NCBI GenBank assembly: GCA_905221605.1
Contig: CAJNDS010000979.1
Location: 87,001-151,000, forward strand
Source of the DNA: Symbiodinium natans
Lineage: Eukaryota > Sar > Dinophyceae > Suessiales > Symbiodiniaceae
Length of the DNA: 64,000 nucleotides
Reading direction: 5' to 3'
Made by a program: the position numbers and the translations under genes. Under the pieces are notes generated by a model that was not told the origin of the DNA, did no database searches, and worked only from the letters and a program-made list of their open reading frames with translations. Shown here piece by piece: positions 22,029 through 32,940 of this stretch. The stretch's first letter is position 1, and each line of letters starts with the position of its first letter.

Positions 22029-22121
22029 ACCCGAGGAAGAAAAAGGGTACCCTCCCCTTATCAGGGAACCTCAACCCTAAAAGGGAATATGAGGGCTACT
22101 ACTGCCTACTCTGGGTCCTAG
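22029..22121 (+). mobile_element. TIR element remnant, family V
   Basis: Ends CCTACTCTGGGTCCTAG and contains CAGGGAACCTCAACCCTAAAAG. It lies between AGTACCCG and CGATCCTCC, exactly where units 1-3 carry the 515/165/165 bp TTTAGGG arrays. Confidence 0.55.
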
Positions 22122-22563
22122 ACTGTCCCCCGATCCTCCAAGCAGTAGCGCACCTGGAAGACAATCGAGGCACCTGCGAGCCCTCAAGGCGTCTCAGGGC
22201 CTTCGTCCTTCGGGGCTCTCGCACAGTGCTGTGCCTGCACAAAACTGTTACCTTGCAATGGCAAATTAGGATACATGAGAGAATGATGTAGGTTTAGGAT
22301 TTAGAGCTTAGGGCGCAACCTGAAAGAACATACAGCCTACAAGGCAAGCATCTGCTGTCGGACCTAGTCGGCTGCCGCTCTCTGCGCAATCACCTCTATG
22401 ATGACCAGGGATTGACAATGATAGGGTCACAGCGCTGCGCGAGGCAGTTTGTAAAACTCGGCACAAAGTTGTGTATGGAAAACACAATGATTTCTAAAAC
22501 TAAAAACATTGCCACATTAGAAGCCCCCTCGTCGGCCAATTGCCCTCCATCTTTTCACGACCT

Positions 22564-23877
22564 TCACGGCTCTGCGATGATGGTGTTGCCGTCCCTGGCA
22601 GGGACATGGAGCTCCTCGCCGTGGGTCTGGCCGGAGGCGCTGACGGGCCCCAGGTTGCTTGGCCAGGCATCCGGGTCCCACTTGCCAAAGGCCTTGCGGC
22701 ATGCAGCGTCCAAGTTCATGCCCGAGGAGGTCATGGCCATGGTGGAGCCGGTGATGCCCGAGCAGGCGGCCACGCAGTTGGCGTCCTTGTCCGCGCGGCC
22801 CACGATGTTCACGCACGAGTTGCTGGCCAAGGAGAAGAAGCGCACCGACAGGCTCAGGACCGCGAGGATGCCCGTGATGTCGACCGCGCACACGCGGCCC
22901 TCGGTTTGGACGACTCCTGGGGTGCAGTGGATGGTGCTGTCCGCCAGGATGATGGCAAACCTCATGACGAAGGTGGCACCCAAGTCCAGCTGGGCCACGC
23001 ACCGGGCAACTGCACCATACACGGCATCGTTCGGCACCGCCGGCGGCGCTGGCAGCGTACTCACGTCGACGCCGGCCTTCTTGAGATAGTTGTACACACT
23101 CTTCGAGACCTGCTTCTTCTGCTTGGTGATCTTGCCAGTCGTAGCAGCAGAAATCACGGCGTCGATCTTGGCTTCTGGGGTCAGCTTGCCGGCCTTGACG
23201 CCTTTGTTGCAGATCAGGTCGGCGGAGAGGGTCGACTGCATCAGCACAGAAAGGCCGCCTGTGAAAGCGCCGATGTTCGCGGCGCAATTCGCAGGGACGT
23301 TCAGTGAGCCCGAGCACGTAGAGATGGAGGAGGCGATCACACCCATGCCAAGCTCCACCGACAGCAGGATGCCGAAGATGCCGGAGGCGCACGTCTCCCG
23401 CTCGTCGTTCCTCACCGGGCGCTTCTTGACAGCCTCGATCCTGTCAAAGTCGCAGGCCACCGTGGAGAACTTGATGAACGTGCCCGTCAGCATCACGCGT
23501 GCCACGGCTTGGGCCACGTCGATCACGCACAGCACCTGGCCGGCTGCCGGGCTGATGTGGGCGAGGCCGACCGTCGGCAGCTCCTTGGATGCATCCAGCT
23601 CTGACTCGAGCGTGTGCCAGGCTTGTCCGCCAACGCCTTCCAAGAACTCCGTGGACTTGGCACCCACCGGCAGACCCAGTTTGGGCGCCACGACGAAGAC
23701 CATGAGACCCAGCGCCGCCACGCCAGCCGCGCGCCGCGCCCAGCGCCGCGCGAACTCGGGCGCCCCCAGCTGCGCCTATGATTCAGGGGGCCTGGCAAAC
23801 ATGCCAGAATTGCTAGAAACAAGAAGAAACTTTGCCCACTACTATAAAAAGAAAAATATATATATATATGTATATAT

Positions 23878-23920
<43 letters not shown>

Positions 23921-24035
23921 TATAAGCATGTTCGTATAAAACCCACGTGCTGTGGCCCACCTCGCGAGCAGACGTCCTCTCCACGAGCCGCTCCTCCTCG
24001 GGGAGCTCCTGGATCTCGGGCTGACGGTTCGCCAT
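22564..24035 (-). CDS. Six C-x24-C helix protein, copy D (divergent)
   Basis: Exon 1 24035-23961 (25 codons), intron 23960-23776 (185 nt, GT-AG, phase 0), exon 2 23775-22564 (403 codons, TGA); 428 aa. It differs from copy A in exon 2 at about seven residues (for example RIEAVKK, VVQTEG, ADSTIH, PSNLG), while many silent third-position changes are visible (for example about 22817-22890 against 8048-8121). That pattern supports a protein under purifying selection. All twelve framing Cys with 24-residue spacing are intact, as are the Arg-rich stretch and the following membrane segment. The 3' flank is diverged from A-C. Function unknown. Confidence 0.8.
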
Positions 24036-24481
24036 GCTCGCTGAGGGCTGAGGGTTGGGACCGAGCTGTACTTGGGCAATGCTCTCAAAAGGCTCGCGCG
24101 CGCGCACGCGCGCCCGCGCGACGAAGTCCATGTTACATCAGGGTGCCTCTAGCTTGGTTACAGGGGTCTCTAAAAACCGAAACCGTCAACCCTAACCTTA
24201 AGCCCTAAACCCTTCTTTAAAATTTAGCACAACAGGGCACCTGATTTTCCTTTAGAACAACTCCATGTGGCAAAAACCTCTTGGAGCTCAAGTCATTTAT
24301 GAGACTTCCCTGAGCCCTTCAAGGTTAAGGGTTTAGGGTTTAGGGCTTAGGCTTTTCAGCATGCACCCGGACTGAGTGCCACGGCTCTATTCCATTAAGG
24401 AACTTTCCGATTCAGTCGAAACACAAAGCCTCATTCCTGAACCCCAAAAACCTTCTAGATTCTAGAGCCTCTGACCAGTGA
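23567..24481. repeat. D-type 5' region, duplicate of 20143-21003
   Basis: Partner of the C-type flank, including the GC dinucleotide run GCGCGCGCGC near 24096-24120, the degenerate C-rich words near 24180-24215, and the end CTCTGACCAGTGA. Confidence 0.88.
23776..23960 (-). other. Intron of copy D with TTTA microsatellite
   Basis: 185 nt; holds a TA run and then about 13 TTTA tetramers (about 23870-23922). Growth of this tract accounts for most of the length difference from copy C (143 nt). Confidence 0.75.
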
Positions 24482-26260
24482 TTCGTACCTCAACCAGGAA
24501 CACTTGCCAAGACCAAGCAGGGCGAAGGAACCCGAAACGGTTCATGGTACATATACTGCACTGAAAGAAAACTCGCTCGAAACGCCTTCATGTCGCCCAA
24601 ATATTTTCAGGAAGCACTTTGGAGGCATCCAGAAGCCAAAATTAACAAAAAACTGAGCCATGTTTACAAATCGAGAAATCGGCTTGTCGTGGTACTGTCC
24701 AACTGTGTTTCACGATGTTGACTAGTATATTATTATTTAACACTTTGTGTTACGAGAAAGTTTTGACTAGTTCTCAGTTTTAGTTTGATACATATCTAAA
24801 AAAGCAGTGTTTGTAGTGTCCACGAGGTACGTCCCGCGATATGTTATTTATGCACATTGGTTTACTTCTCTTTCGACTTGAAGTAACGTAGTAGGGAAAC
24901 TGATGTCTAAAACACGAACCCTCAACCCATCTGGGTGGGGTGGGGGGGGGACATTTCGTCTAACCCTAGACCCTAAACCTAAACCCTAAACCCCAGTCGC
25001 ATCTCTCAGGGGCCAACCAGAAGCTCCAGCCGTCGGCGCTCCGACTCAGCCCTGCGTTCACATTTCGGGCGCGAATGCTTTCGGGCTTCCACGGGATTTG
25101 CTCGAATTGTTCATAGGGCACGAAAAAAATCAGCCATAGGTATGAATGGCCGCAAACCCAAAACCCAAAACCCTACACTCTAAAACCTATACCCTATAAA
25201 CCCTAAGCCCTAAACCCCCGACTGGTGCAGAGCTTGTGCAGGGTTAGGAGGCTTTTCAGGCTTGGGTTGAGTGGGTTAGAATTGGAGCCGCAACATTTCT
25301 CGAAGACATGGTGTTTTTTTGGGCACCCTACATGATTAGGGGCCACCTTATAATAGCAACCCCAAAAAAGGGACCATGTTTTAATTAAAGAACTGACCAT
25401 ATCAATATGGTTTAGGCTTTCGGCCACGGGTTTCTGAGCTTTTCCTGAAGCCATGGGGTGTCGAAATCATAGGCTTGGGGCAGCCCGCAACAATGCAGGG
25501 GCCCTTAATCATGAGAATAGGGTTTTGGGGGATACTATGGTTCAATTACAGAGGGACGATGAGGGAATATGATGAGCTATGATTCCGAGCCCTAGATTAA
25601 ACAACTGCCGAGGCTACATAGAGACCCCGAACGTGGGATCTACCACCATCGCACTTAAAACCGCAGGACTCTACAGCTTCGCGTCCCTTGCAACCCTACA
25701 GGCCTCACCAAGCATTTGTGTTCAGGGTTCATAGATAAGGTTTCGACCTCTAGCGAGCTGACCCTAAAGCTTCTAAGCGAATTGCCAAGCTCCGCGGACG
25801 CCAGAACCTGAAGCTTGCAAAGCCTTAGCCACAGCCCCCACAGGCTCCGGGCAAACAAAACAACAACCAAGCATGAAAACCAAATGCCTCGAACGCCCGA
25901 AAGCCTCTCAAGACCGAAGACGAAGAAACCCAAGTCACAAAACCCCTCACCCCTGAACCTCGAGACCCCCTTTAAAGCCTAAACCCGGGCTTCAAGCCCC
26001 CCGAGCGATCCTTTGTAGAGGTAACAGGGTCCTCATTTCTATCAGGCACTTGCCGTCCCCAGATTCCCCAGTTTCCCTTCAAGATGCCCTCATTGCCTCC
26101 CAGGTGCCTGCACACCTTAAGCCCCGAGAGCCCAAACCCTTCAACCCCCTTGACTTCGTAAACCGTAAACCCTAAAGGGCCTAAACCTTACTTAAACCCT
26201 AAACACCCTAAGCCCTGCGGACCATGTAACCCAGATTGAACCATAAACCATTCAGCCTTT
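24482..26260. other. Gene-free stretch
   Basis: About 1.8 kb. AT-richer unique sequence (24482-24930), a short CCCTAAA array (24962-24995), unique sequence, and eroded C-rich words (26120-26260). Short open frames at 25203-25454 and 25655-25933 have no recognisable features and I do not call them genes. Confidence 0.55.
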
Positions 26261-26329
26261 AAACCCTGAACCCTAACCCTAAACCCTAAACCCTAAACCC
26301 CAAACCCTAAACCCTAAACCCCAAACCCA
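26261..26329 (-). repeat. CCCTAAA / CCCCAAA array
   Basis: About ten C-rich heptamers. Confidence 0.85.
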
Positions 26330-27063
26330 AGCGCTACCAACCTCCGCATGGTGGCTTCCTCACGCCGGGAGATCTGCCGCTTCTCCTGGCGCTTGGGGGA
26401 GGGGATTTTTTGCCAGGCTTGGGTAGAGGGAGTTTAGGGTTTAGGGTTTAGGGTTTAGGGGTTTATAAGGTTGAGGGAGCTCAGGGTTTTGGGTTTAGGG
26501 TTTAGCCTGACAAGGGTACTGGGTTTAGGGCATCAAAATCTTCTCGCTACGCTCGTGGAACTTGAGCTGGCCTAACCACAGTGCGCAAATGTGTGCTAAT
26601 ACTCAGGTTCGTTCCGTGTATTCCATCGATCCATTCCATTCTGTTTCCGCAGTGCCAAGACAACTCATTTGGTTATGCTCTACCCAAACCCTACTGTAGA
26701 TTTACATTCTGCAGTCTCCCCATATAGGATTCTTCGGCAACACCACCAAAGGTAGCTTTCGGCTCTCACAGTCGAACCTTATAAGCCCAAACCCTCGCAA
26801 AAAGGAGGGTGCGACACAAGGAGGCACAAAAGCGGGTTCCAGCAGTGCCTTAGAGGCTTTAGCCCTTTACACCCTCAACCCTAAAACCCTAAACCCTAAA
26901 CCCTCAAAACCCTAAACCCTAAACCCTAAAACCCAAAACCCAAAACCCTAAACCCTAGACCCCTAAACCCCCAAGGGCATAACGCTGCCGGAGCGGCGAG
27001 CGCATCCAGGCGCTCGGCACTTTCATGGGCGCGGCGGCCCGCATACTCCTTGGGCATCCGAGG
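26330..27063. other. Gene-free stretch
   Basis: Unique sequence with short arrays of G-rich (26430-26500) and C-rich (26870-26970) heptamers. Confidence 0.55.
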
Positions 27064-27305
27064 TTTTAGGGTTTAGGGTTTAGGGTTTGGGGTTTAGGGT
27101 TTAGGGTTTAGGGTTTGGGGTTTAGGGTTTAGGGTTTGGGGTTTAGGGTTTAGGGTTACAGCCCAGATTTGGGCACATAGGGCTTGGGGTTTAGGGAGCT
27201 TCAAGCCCGGACTTGGGGATATAGGGCTTAGGGTTCATTAGGGTTTAGGGTTTAGGGTTTAGGGTTTAGGGTTTAGGGTTTAGGGTTTAGGGTTTAGGGT
27301 TTAGG
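27064..27305 (+). repeat. Two TTTAGGG arrays
   Basis: 27064-27156 with interspersed TTTGGGG units and 27239-27305 nearly perfect, separated by eroded units. Confidence 0.9.
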
Positions 27306-27592
27306 GCCCAAAACCATGAGCCTTGAATAGGGGCTTCGGGGACTGAATAGCACGTGCTTTTCTGAACCTCAAACCTTATACCTAGACACTAAACCCTGAA
27401 TTCCCGAAACCCAAGACAACCTTAAACCCTTTACCCTAGACCCCCCAAGCCCTAGACCTCTGAAGTCTCAACCCCAAACCCCCTAAACCCTGGATCCTAA
27501 ATCCTGAACCCTAATCCCCTTTTCAGCCCAGTAACCCCATGTTCTAATGAGGCTAGCACTTTTGGGGTCAGAACCCAAAAGAAGGGGCAAAA
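27306..27592. other. Gene-free, eroded C-rich words
   Basis: Irregular CCCTAAA derivatives and unique sequence. Nothing else seen. Confidence 0.5.
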
Positions 27593-27747
27593 GGGTACTT
27601 GGAGGTTCATGGCATCTGTTATCCACTTATAACTGAACTTCCAACTGCACTTATAAGCATGTTAGGACGCGCAAGGGGCTTACAGATGGGTTATAAGTGC
27701 AGTTATAATCGGTTAATAAGTACAATGCGAGTACCACTGGGCTACCA
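27593..27747 (+). mobile_element. TIR element, family II
   Basis: Left arm GTACTTGGAGGTTCATGGCA, then TTATCCACTTATAACTG. The right arm carries GGGTTATAAGTGCAGTTATAA and AATAAGTAC, an imperfect reverse complement of the left. Related to 60052-60192 and to the core nested at 55194-55340. Confidence 0.65.
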
Positions 27748-29162
27748 AGTCACCAAACCCTAGGTTTAGAGCCAGGCCCAGACCAGGAGTTTAGGGTTTA
27801 GGGTTTAGGGTTTAGGGTTTGGCTTTGCTACCAAATGACGAGACCCAAGGAGACGTTGAGATTCCACGTGGGTTTAAGGTGAGTAGGGATAAGGGTTTCC
27901 CCTAAGCCCTTTTTTTAAGTCCTGGGATGTAAGTTTAAGGGTTTGGGTCTTCAGGGTAGGTTGCAGTAGAACCAAATAAGATGGGGAGTTTGGTGGCATT
28001 ACCAGTTAAGTTCAGGGCTATGGCGTTTGTGTCTTAGGGCTTTGCTCTTTGAGGCGCAGGGTCGCTAAACGAAGAACCCCGAAACCCCCTAAACCCAGGG
28101 TTTTGGATTTAGGGTTTAGGGTTTAGGGTTATCCGAAATCCCCAAACCCCTGAGCGCAAGGCCCATATCTCTGAGTAGGCTTGTCGCGCCCGCGCCTCGG
28201 ACGCGACTCCAAATCAAGTCTGCGGCGCGTCAGGATTTTCGGATTTTAGGGTTTTAGGGTTCCAGGGTTTAGGGCTTTATGGTTTTAGGGTGCTCAGGGG
28301 TTTAGGGCTTTAGGCTTCAGGGATCAGTCCAGGGGATCCAAAGCAGGAACAGCTTTGTGAGGCACGGGTTTTTAGAACTTCGTGCGGCAGTGGTAGCAAG
28401 CAGTACGGACCAACAAGGTTCCACAAGTTGGCCCTAAAACCCTAAACCCTAAACCCTAAACCCTGGTTTAGCCCTAAACCCCAAACACCGAGGGCGCGGC
28501 CCAGGCTCTCTTCTCCTCCTGCAAGCTCGGAATGCGTCATTGGGGACGAGGGGCTTCGGGCCCTTTAGAGGGGGGTACTTACATTAAGGTCTCTAAACCC
28601 TAAACCCTAAACCCTAAACCCTAAACCCTAAATTCGGCACCGTGAATGTAGCCACTACATCCCAAACCGAAACTTCCCACCAAAAACTCTGAGGGGCCGA
28701 GAGGCCTACAAGCCGACAATACCTAAAGTAAACTCGTAAACCCTCCAAGCCGTCAAGATCTCCCTAACCCTAAAACCCTAAACCCTAGCACCGTTTACCC
28801 TAAACCCCTAAACCCTATAAACCTATAAACCCTAAACTCTTAGCTCCTAGAACCTCCAAGCAGTCATGAACTCAGGTTTAGTAGGGGATGGGCTCTCGTT
28901 GAGGAGTGTTTTGGCGACAAAACTCAAACCCTGCACAGTATAGCCCCATGCCCCTATCACCCTACATCCCTATGACCCTATAACCCCAAAACCCTCCAAC
29001 CCTCTAACCCTCTAATATCAGGGCCAGAATAATTACTAATAGTATCCCCTTGTGGTCCCTGTATAACAATACTATCATAACACCCCCCCGAACCCTATTC
29101 CAACATTTTAGGCCCTTAGATTAACCCTATGACCCTATAACCCTACAACACTGTAACCCCAA
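27748..29162. other. Gene-free stretch
   Basis: Unique sequence with short arrays (27790-27820, 28105-28130, 28435-28465, 28590-28632) in both orientations and eroded octamers (CCCTATAA) near 28970-29020. No gene recognised. Confidence 0.55.
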
Positions 29163-29186
29163 CCCCCCCCCCCCCCCCCCCCCCCC
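29163..29186 (-). repeat. 24-nt poly-C run
   Basis: Uninterrupted C24 at the left edge of a CCCTAAA-like patch. Confidence 0.9.
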
Positions 29187-30744
29187 TAAACCCTAAATCC
29201 TAAACCCCAACCCCTGTGACCCCAAACCCCAAACCCCAAACTTCATCCCAAGGCCTCGAGGTTCGCCGGCGTCGTTGCCTTTGCTTCGGGGGGGGCTTGG
29301 GGGTGTTAGGGTTTCGGGCAGCTCTGGGGGTTTGGGGTTTTTTGGGGTTTAGGGTGTTGGGTTTAGGGTTAGAAGTTGTAGGGTTTACAGGTTCATGATT
29401 CGGGGTAAGTCTAGGGGGTTGGCGGTCCAGGGTTGAGGGTTGAGGGTTAGGCTTGAGGGGTTTGGGGTTTGGGGTTGAGGGCTGGGGGTTGAGGGTGGTG
29501 TTTGGTGGCGTTTGGTGGTGCTTGGATATACCCGTCGTGGTGGTACTGCTGGGTTTGGCAGGGGATATGAAGGATGTAGTTGACGCTTTTACTACCGCTG
29601 ACGGCTGACTTCAACGTTCGTTTCAGGACTTGCACGAAGCACGAGCAAGCTATATTATTAGAGCTGTAGTACCATGCGCCGGGAAGGTTGCTTGCATGCG
29701 GGGGATGGACGGAGGGGGGGGGCGGGGTGCTATAGCGGCCTCCGCCCCTCAGCATCTGAAAGGCTACGATACGGGAAACAGTGCTAGTCAGAGTCTTAAG
29801 AAACGATCATACCTTGTCAGGAAATTCCAAATATATTCATTGCAAACTGGAAAGCCTACCCTACATTCCCTGGCCTCAAATCCAAAGAGGTCCAAACCTG
29901 TTTATCGAGCCTGGGGTTTTGTTGAGGTTTCAGGCTTGCGGCGGTTGGAGTTTTAGGCCTGTTTATTGGTTTTAAGGGGGTAGAGGGTCATAGCACACTG
30001 TGCTAGTGGAGCAGTCAAGCGTCGCCACGTGCAAGCTGTAGGTAGCGCCAACCAGCAATGCCGGCGCCAAAACTCCTGGCGAGATCTTGAAACAAAGCAA
30101 GGAACCCATCCCCAAAGCCTGTGATCCCTCAAACCATAAAACGCGCTCTCCGACGCGTAAGGGTGTTGCTATCAGCACAGGTCCGCTCCAGTTTTCGCGC
30201 TTGGACCCAAGGGCAGGCAACTGAGTTGGAGGAAACTTAACCCTAAACTCTAAACCCTAAACTTTCCCGAAGACAACAATCGGAAAGAACAGAAATCGAA
30301 CCCTGGAGGGCCATGAACCCTAAACAAACATCAAACCCCTTTGAGGGTCGCACTCGGACGCCGGAACAATGCGCCCAGCGGTCCAACGCCGAACTCCGGC
30401 CCTACTTGAATGGGATGCTCGTACCGAAACCCTGGGGTTGAGGGTTTAAGGTTTAGGGTTTAGGGCTGAACTCAAAACCCCAAAGCCCCCAAGCCCTGAA
30501 CCCTAAACCCTACCCTAGAGACCCTTTAAACTTCTGGCCCCCACCGCTAGCCCTGCACCCCAAACCCTATAAACTCCGAACACGACACCCCAGGCCCCAA
30601 ACCTTACCCCTAAACCCTAAACCCTGAACCCTAAACCCTAAACCTATAAACCCTAAACCCTAAACCCTAAACCCTAAACCCCGCCTCGGGTGGAATACAG
30701 GGCCGCAGAGAGTAGTGCCGATGATGGGGGCCACGGCCTCAGAA
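29187..30744. other. Gene-free stretch
   Basis: Eroded G-rich repeats (29290-29500), unique sequence (29510-30240), C-rich degenerate words and an array at about 30606-30684. Small open frames at 29447-29755 and 29630-29975 overlap on opposite strands and have no recognisable domain. Confidence 0.5.
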
Positions 30745-30996
30745 TTCTTACTGCTGGTTAGTAGGGAATGGGGGAAGAAGGTATCCTATGTAATCCCCTT
30801 ATATATACATATATATGTATACCCTTTAAGGGATGTTGTAGGGCACCCTATATAACCCTAAACCCTAGACCCTAAACCCCAAACCCTGAACCCTGAACCC
30901 TAAACCCTAAACCCTACAAAAAAGAAACTCAAAGGGTATATCATAGGGGATATAGGATACCTTATTCCCCCATTCCCTACGAACCAGCAGTAAGAA
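30745..30996. mobile_element. TIR element, family I, with telomeric core
   Basis: Long inverted repeat: left arm from CTTACTGCTGGTTAGTAGGG (30747), right arm ending as its near-exact complement at 30994, with about 45 bp of each arm matching. The centre (about 30855-30915) is a CCCTAAA array. Flanks AATT/AAGT are not an exact duplication. Confidence 0.8.
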
Positions 30997-31036
30997 GTTG
31001 GCTCGGCGGCTGGGGGCGGATTTTTGAGGGTCGGTC

Positions 31037-31130
31037 AGGGTTTAGGGTTTAGGGTTTAGGGTTTATTAGGGTTTAGTAGGGTTCAGGGTTTAGGGTTTAG
31101 GGTTTAGGGTTTAGGGTTTAGGGTTTAGGG
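31037..31130 (+). repeat. TTTAGGG array
   Basis: About 13 units, with TTATTAGGG variants on the left and GTCTAGGG decay on the right. Confidence 0.9.
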
Positions 31131-32663
31131 TCTGGAGTCCAGGGTCTAGGGTCTAGGGTATAGGGCTTAATTAGGGTTTAGGTTCTAGGGTTGTCTTATT
31201 AGGGTTTAGGGTTTGTGGAGTCTAACAGATTAAGGGCCTAGGGATGTTTTAAGGGTGGAGGTGAAGGTGCTGAATTTCAGATGCGGTCTCAGCTCGCTAT
31301 CTCTTACGTAAGAATGCTTTCAGCGGGGGGGGGTTTAGGGTTTAGGGTTTAGGGCCCCTAGGCCCTTGTACCTGAGACCCAGGGGTGGGGGGCGTTTTTG
31401 TTTAGGGTTGAGGGTTCAGGGTTCAATGAAGAATACCCTTGAGCTTCAAAGTACTTCTCATGTAATGACTTTGGGGCGCAAGTAGATAAGAGTGATTGAG
31501 GTACATTTGGACCCTTAGCCCCTTAGGGCAGGGGTGTATGCACGCGCTGGGATTCAGATAGTACACGCACGGGCAGGGCTTGACATAACTGGGTAAGGTT
31601 ACACCCGCCTTGGTTTTGGGGAACCTTTCTAAAGATCCTGAAGGTAGTAGACTAAGGGCCCTCTTAACGATAGACAAAGGGAAACCTTTAGGGGTACAAC
31701 CTGAGGGGTACGAGTCTTAATCCTTTGACCTAGAAGCCCTGCGGGCTCTAGCAGCCTCGTACGCCCCACTTTTTTTGGGTGCTGAAGACCCTAAACCCGA
31801 AGCCCCTAAACCCTAAACCCTAAACCCCTAAACCCTTAACCCCCAAACCCTAAACCCTAAACCCTAAACGCTAAACCCTAAACCTTGAACTTAGGCCCTA
31901 AATCCTCCAAGTAGCATCCCAAAGCCCTGTTAAGATCGCTTTCTCAGCTGCCGGCTCGGAAGTAAAGGCCGAGGTCACGATCCTTGCTGTTCGGGTTTAA
32001 GGTTTAGGGGTTGAGGGTTTTAGGGTTTAGGGGTTGAGGGTTTCAGGGTTCAGGGCTTAGGGTTTACCACCCTCGCATGGGGTTTAGGGCCTTTGGAAAG
32101 TAGACATTCTCAAGCCATAAACCCTTGTTTAAGCCCCCCAAACCCCAAGCCCCAAACCCTAAACCCCAAACCCGAAACACTAAACCCTAAACCAGAAACC
32201 CTAAACCCTAAACCCTAAACCCTAAACCCTAAACCCTAAACCCTAAACCCTCTCTTCGCTCCCAACACCCAGAGTGACATCTGGACGTGGGGTCGGGCAT
32301 TTGGGTTTGAGGATTTAGGGTTTAAGCTTTTAGGGGGGAGGGGATTAGGGTTAGGGTGTAGGGTTTTCGGGCTTTAGGGTCTTGCGTTGAAACGACCGAC
32401 CGGGGCGTAAGCCTTGAGCAAGGGCAAAACACAACGCTCAGATCCTCAACTAAACCTTCACCCTCCCCCAAATCCTGAGGAATGAAGATTTTTGGTTCAA
32501 GGTTTTAGGGTTTCGGGGTTTAGGTGTTAGGGTTCAGGGTTAGGGGTTTAGATTTTAGGGTTTCAGGTTTTGGGGTTTAGATTGTAAGTTTTGGGGACTT
32601 CGGTTTGTAGGGTGTTCGATTTTAGGCCTGTGGGCTGTTTAGGACTTCAGGACTTTTTGGGTA
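31131..32663. other. Gene-free, short arrays
   Basis: Includes a C-rich array at 32157-32249, another at 31795-31880, G-rich eroded words at 32000-32060 and 32490-32640, and unique sequence at 31260-31320 and 31430-31760. The open frame at 31423-31677 (84 aa) has no supporting feature. Confidence 0.55.
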
Positions 32664-32701
32664 CCCGTCACTACTCAATACTTAAGAACCCCCCCCAAAA
32701 G
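32664..32701 (+). mobile_element. Half of a family VI TIR element
   Basis: CACTACTCAATACTTAAGAA followed by a C-rich run matches the left arm of the family VI copies at 49825 and 60989. No complementary right arm follows. Confidence 0.4.
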
Positions 32702-32811
32702 ATGGAAGATAATAATTCCTATGCTACCCTTATAAGGAAGCAAAACAAGGGTGGCCTTTTTGGCTGAAAGAGGGCTTATGAGGGGTCCCAGATTCCTAAA
32801 TCATGTGCTGT

Positions 32812-32940
32812 AACCCTAAGGGTCCATGTACCTCATGATTATGTACTTGCAAGGGCCCCAAAGTCCCTTTATAGGAGGTGCTTTAAGGCCCAAGTATTCC
32901 CTAGTTAGGTACATGACATGGACCCTTAACGTAAGATGAT
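32812..32940 (+). mobile_element. TIR element, family III
   Basis: Left CCCTAAGGGTCCATGTACCT; right TTAGGTACATGACATGGACCCTTA, its complement with a small insertion. The internal GGCCCCAAAGTCCCTTTATA and AAGGCCCAAGTATTCCCTA are shared with 44579-44687 and 48292-48400. Confidence 0.75.

Larger units (their letters stand above)
21690..22563. repeat. Divergent fourth unit, 3' side of gene D
   Basis: Diverged homologue of the block between 6640 and 7790 in unit 1: GATGCAATCA (about 21743), AAACCGGCTGAGCT (about 21928), GATCCTCCAAGCAGTAGCGC (22132), then the presumed 3' UTR ending CTCCATCTTTTCACG. It lacks the large TTTAGGG array of units 1-3 at the homologous point. Confidence 0.7.
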
